Source: Pseudomonadales bacterium (lineage in GTDB: Bacteria; Pseudomonadota; Gammaproteobacteria; Pseudomonadales; UBA5518). From it: 64,000 nt of DNA. The stretch covers positions 1 to 64,000 of the forward strand of contig JAJVIG010000005.1 of the NCBI GenBank assembly GCA_022072145.1. Direction: 5' to 3'. The notes beneath the pieces were generated by a model. That model searched no databases and had not been told where the DNA came from. It was given only the letters and a program-made list of their open reading frames with translations. Made by a program: the position numbers and the translations under genes. The stretch's first letter is position 1. Every line of letters begins with the position of its first letter. Positions 63,944-64,000 of the stretch are shown in pieces.

Positions 63944-64000
63944 AGTTCCACCGCAAGCCGCGCGTCGAATCCGGCATCGACATCACGCCGCTGGTCGACG
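63940..64000 (+). CDS. exbD: ExbD/TolR-family protein, 5' part
   Basis: Twenty codons from GTG 63940 before the window ends. They read MKFHRKPRVESGIDITPLVD, the standard ExbD opening with the Asp-Ile-Thr-Pro-Leu motif that precedes the single helix. Start by GTGA overlap with exbB. Confidence 0.8.
   Translation, partial: MKFHRKPRVESGIDITPLVD

Overview
The window is a high-GC chromosomal segment that looks gammaproteobacterial. The markers are an rnfABCDGE cluster followed by an RnfH-like gene, rsmJ, rdgC, dapD/dapE, an RseC-family gene, and exbB-exbD with start codons and overlaps typical of that class. No rRNA, complete tRNA or CRISPR array is visible. Genus cannot be named from the sequence.

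Region 1 (1 to about 11,055) is an accessory island, more AT-rich in its right part. It holds the edge of an IS1595-like transposase and a plus-strand cassette: an ASCH-domain protein, a degenerate PLD-like protein, a DUF1156 DNA methylase, and a HEPN-DUF499 AAA+ ATPase. A separate pair follows, a P-loop ATPase of the Sll1717 type and an unknown 233-residue protein. It ends at a putative attachment site that resembles the 3' end of a tRNA-Ser gene. The families are those found in prokaryotic defence islands, but no helicase or integrase lies in view.

Region 2 (11,056-30,255) is core and metabolic: a SnoaL-like protein, a histone-deacetylase-fold hydrolase, a CBS-GGDEF-EAL c-di-GMP enzyme, an eight-gene Mrp/Mbh-type cation/proton antiporter operon, a methyltransferase, acetoacetyl-CoA synthetase, a flavoprotein oxidoreductase, an SDR, an amidase, a DUF885 metallopeptidase-like protein and glutaryl-CoA dehydrogenase.

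Region 3 (30,368-53,095) is the most interesting part. A 13-kb minus-strand gene train appears to encode a four-component 2-oxoacid:ferredoxin oxidoreductase, two ferredoxins, a Cys-rich flavoprotein, a TPP enzyme, an RseC-family protein and the complete Rnf complex. A GntR regulator, a glutamate-dehydrogenase-like enzyme, an ALDH7-type aminoadipate-semialdehyde dehydrogenase, two transporters and a TonB receptor lie next to it. Four promoters carry variants of the palindrome TATTGTATACAATA over or beside the -10 box, which suggests one GntR regulon. Together with glutaryl-CoA dehydrogenase, the genes fit a lysine / 2-aminoadipate pathway in which 2-oxoadipate oxidation would reduce ferredoxin and Rnf would recover the energy. 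That pathway is inferred, not shown.

Region 4 (53,096-64,000) is mostly housekeeping: an aromatic/aspartate aminotransferase, a B12-binding radical SAM protein, small secreted proteins, RsmJ, DapE-DapD, a Spx/ArsC-like protein, a Crp/Fnr regulator, a 47-residue membrane protein, RdgC and ExbB-ExbD. Two flavours of GTAG-headed palindromic (REP) repeats occur in four intergenic clusters, and in two of them the repeat supplies the stop codon of the preceding gene.
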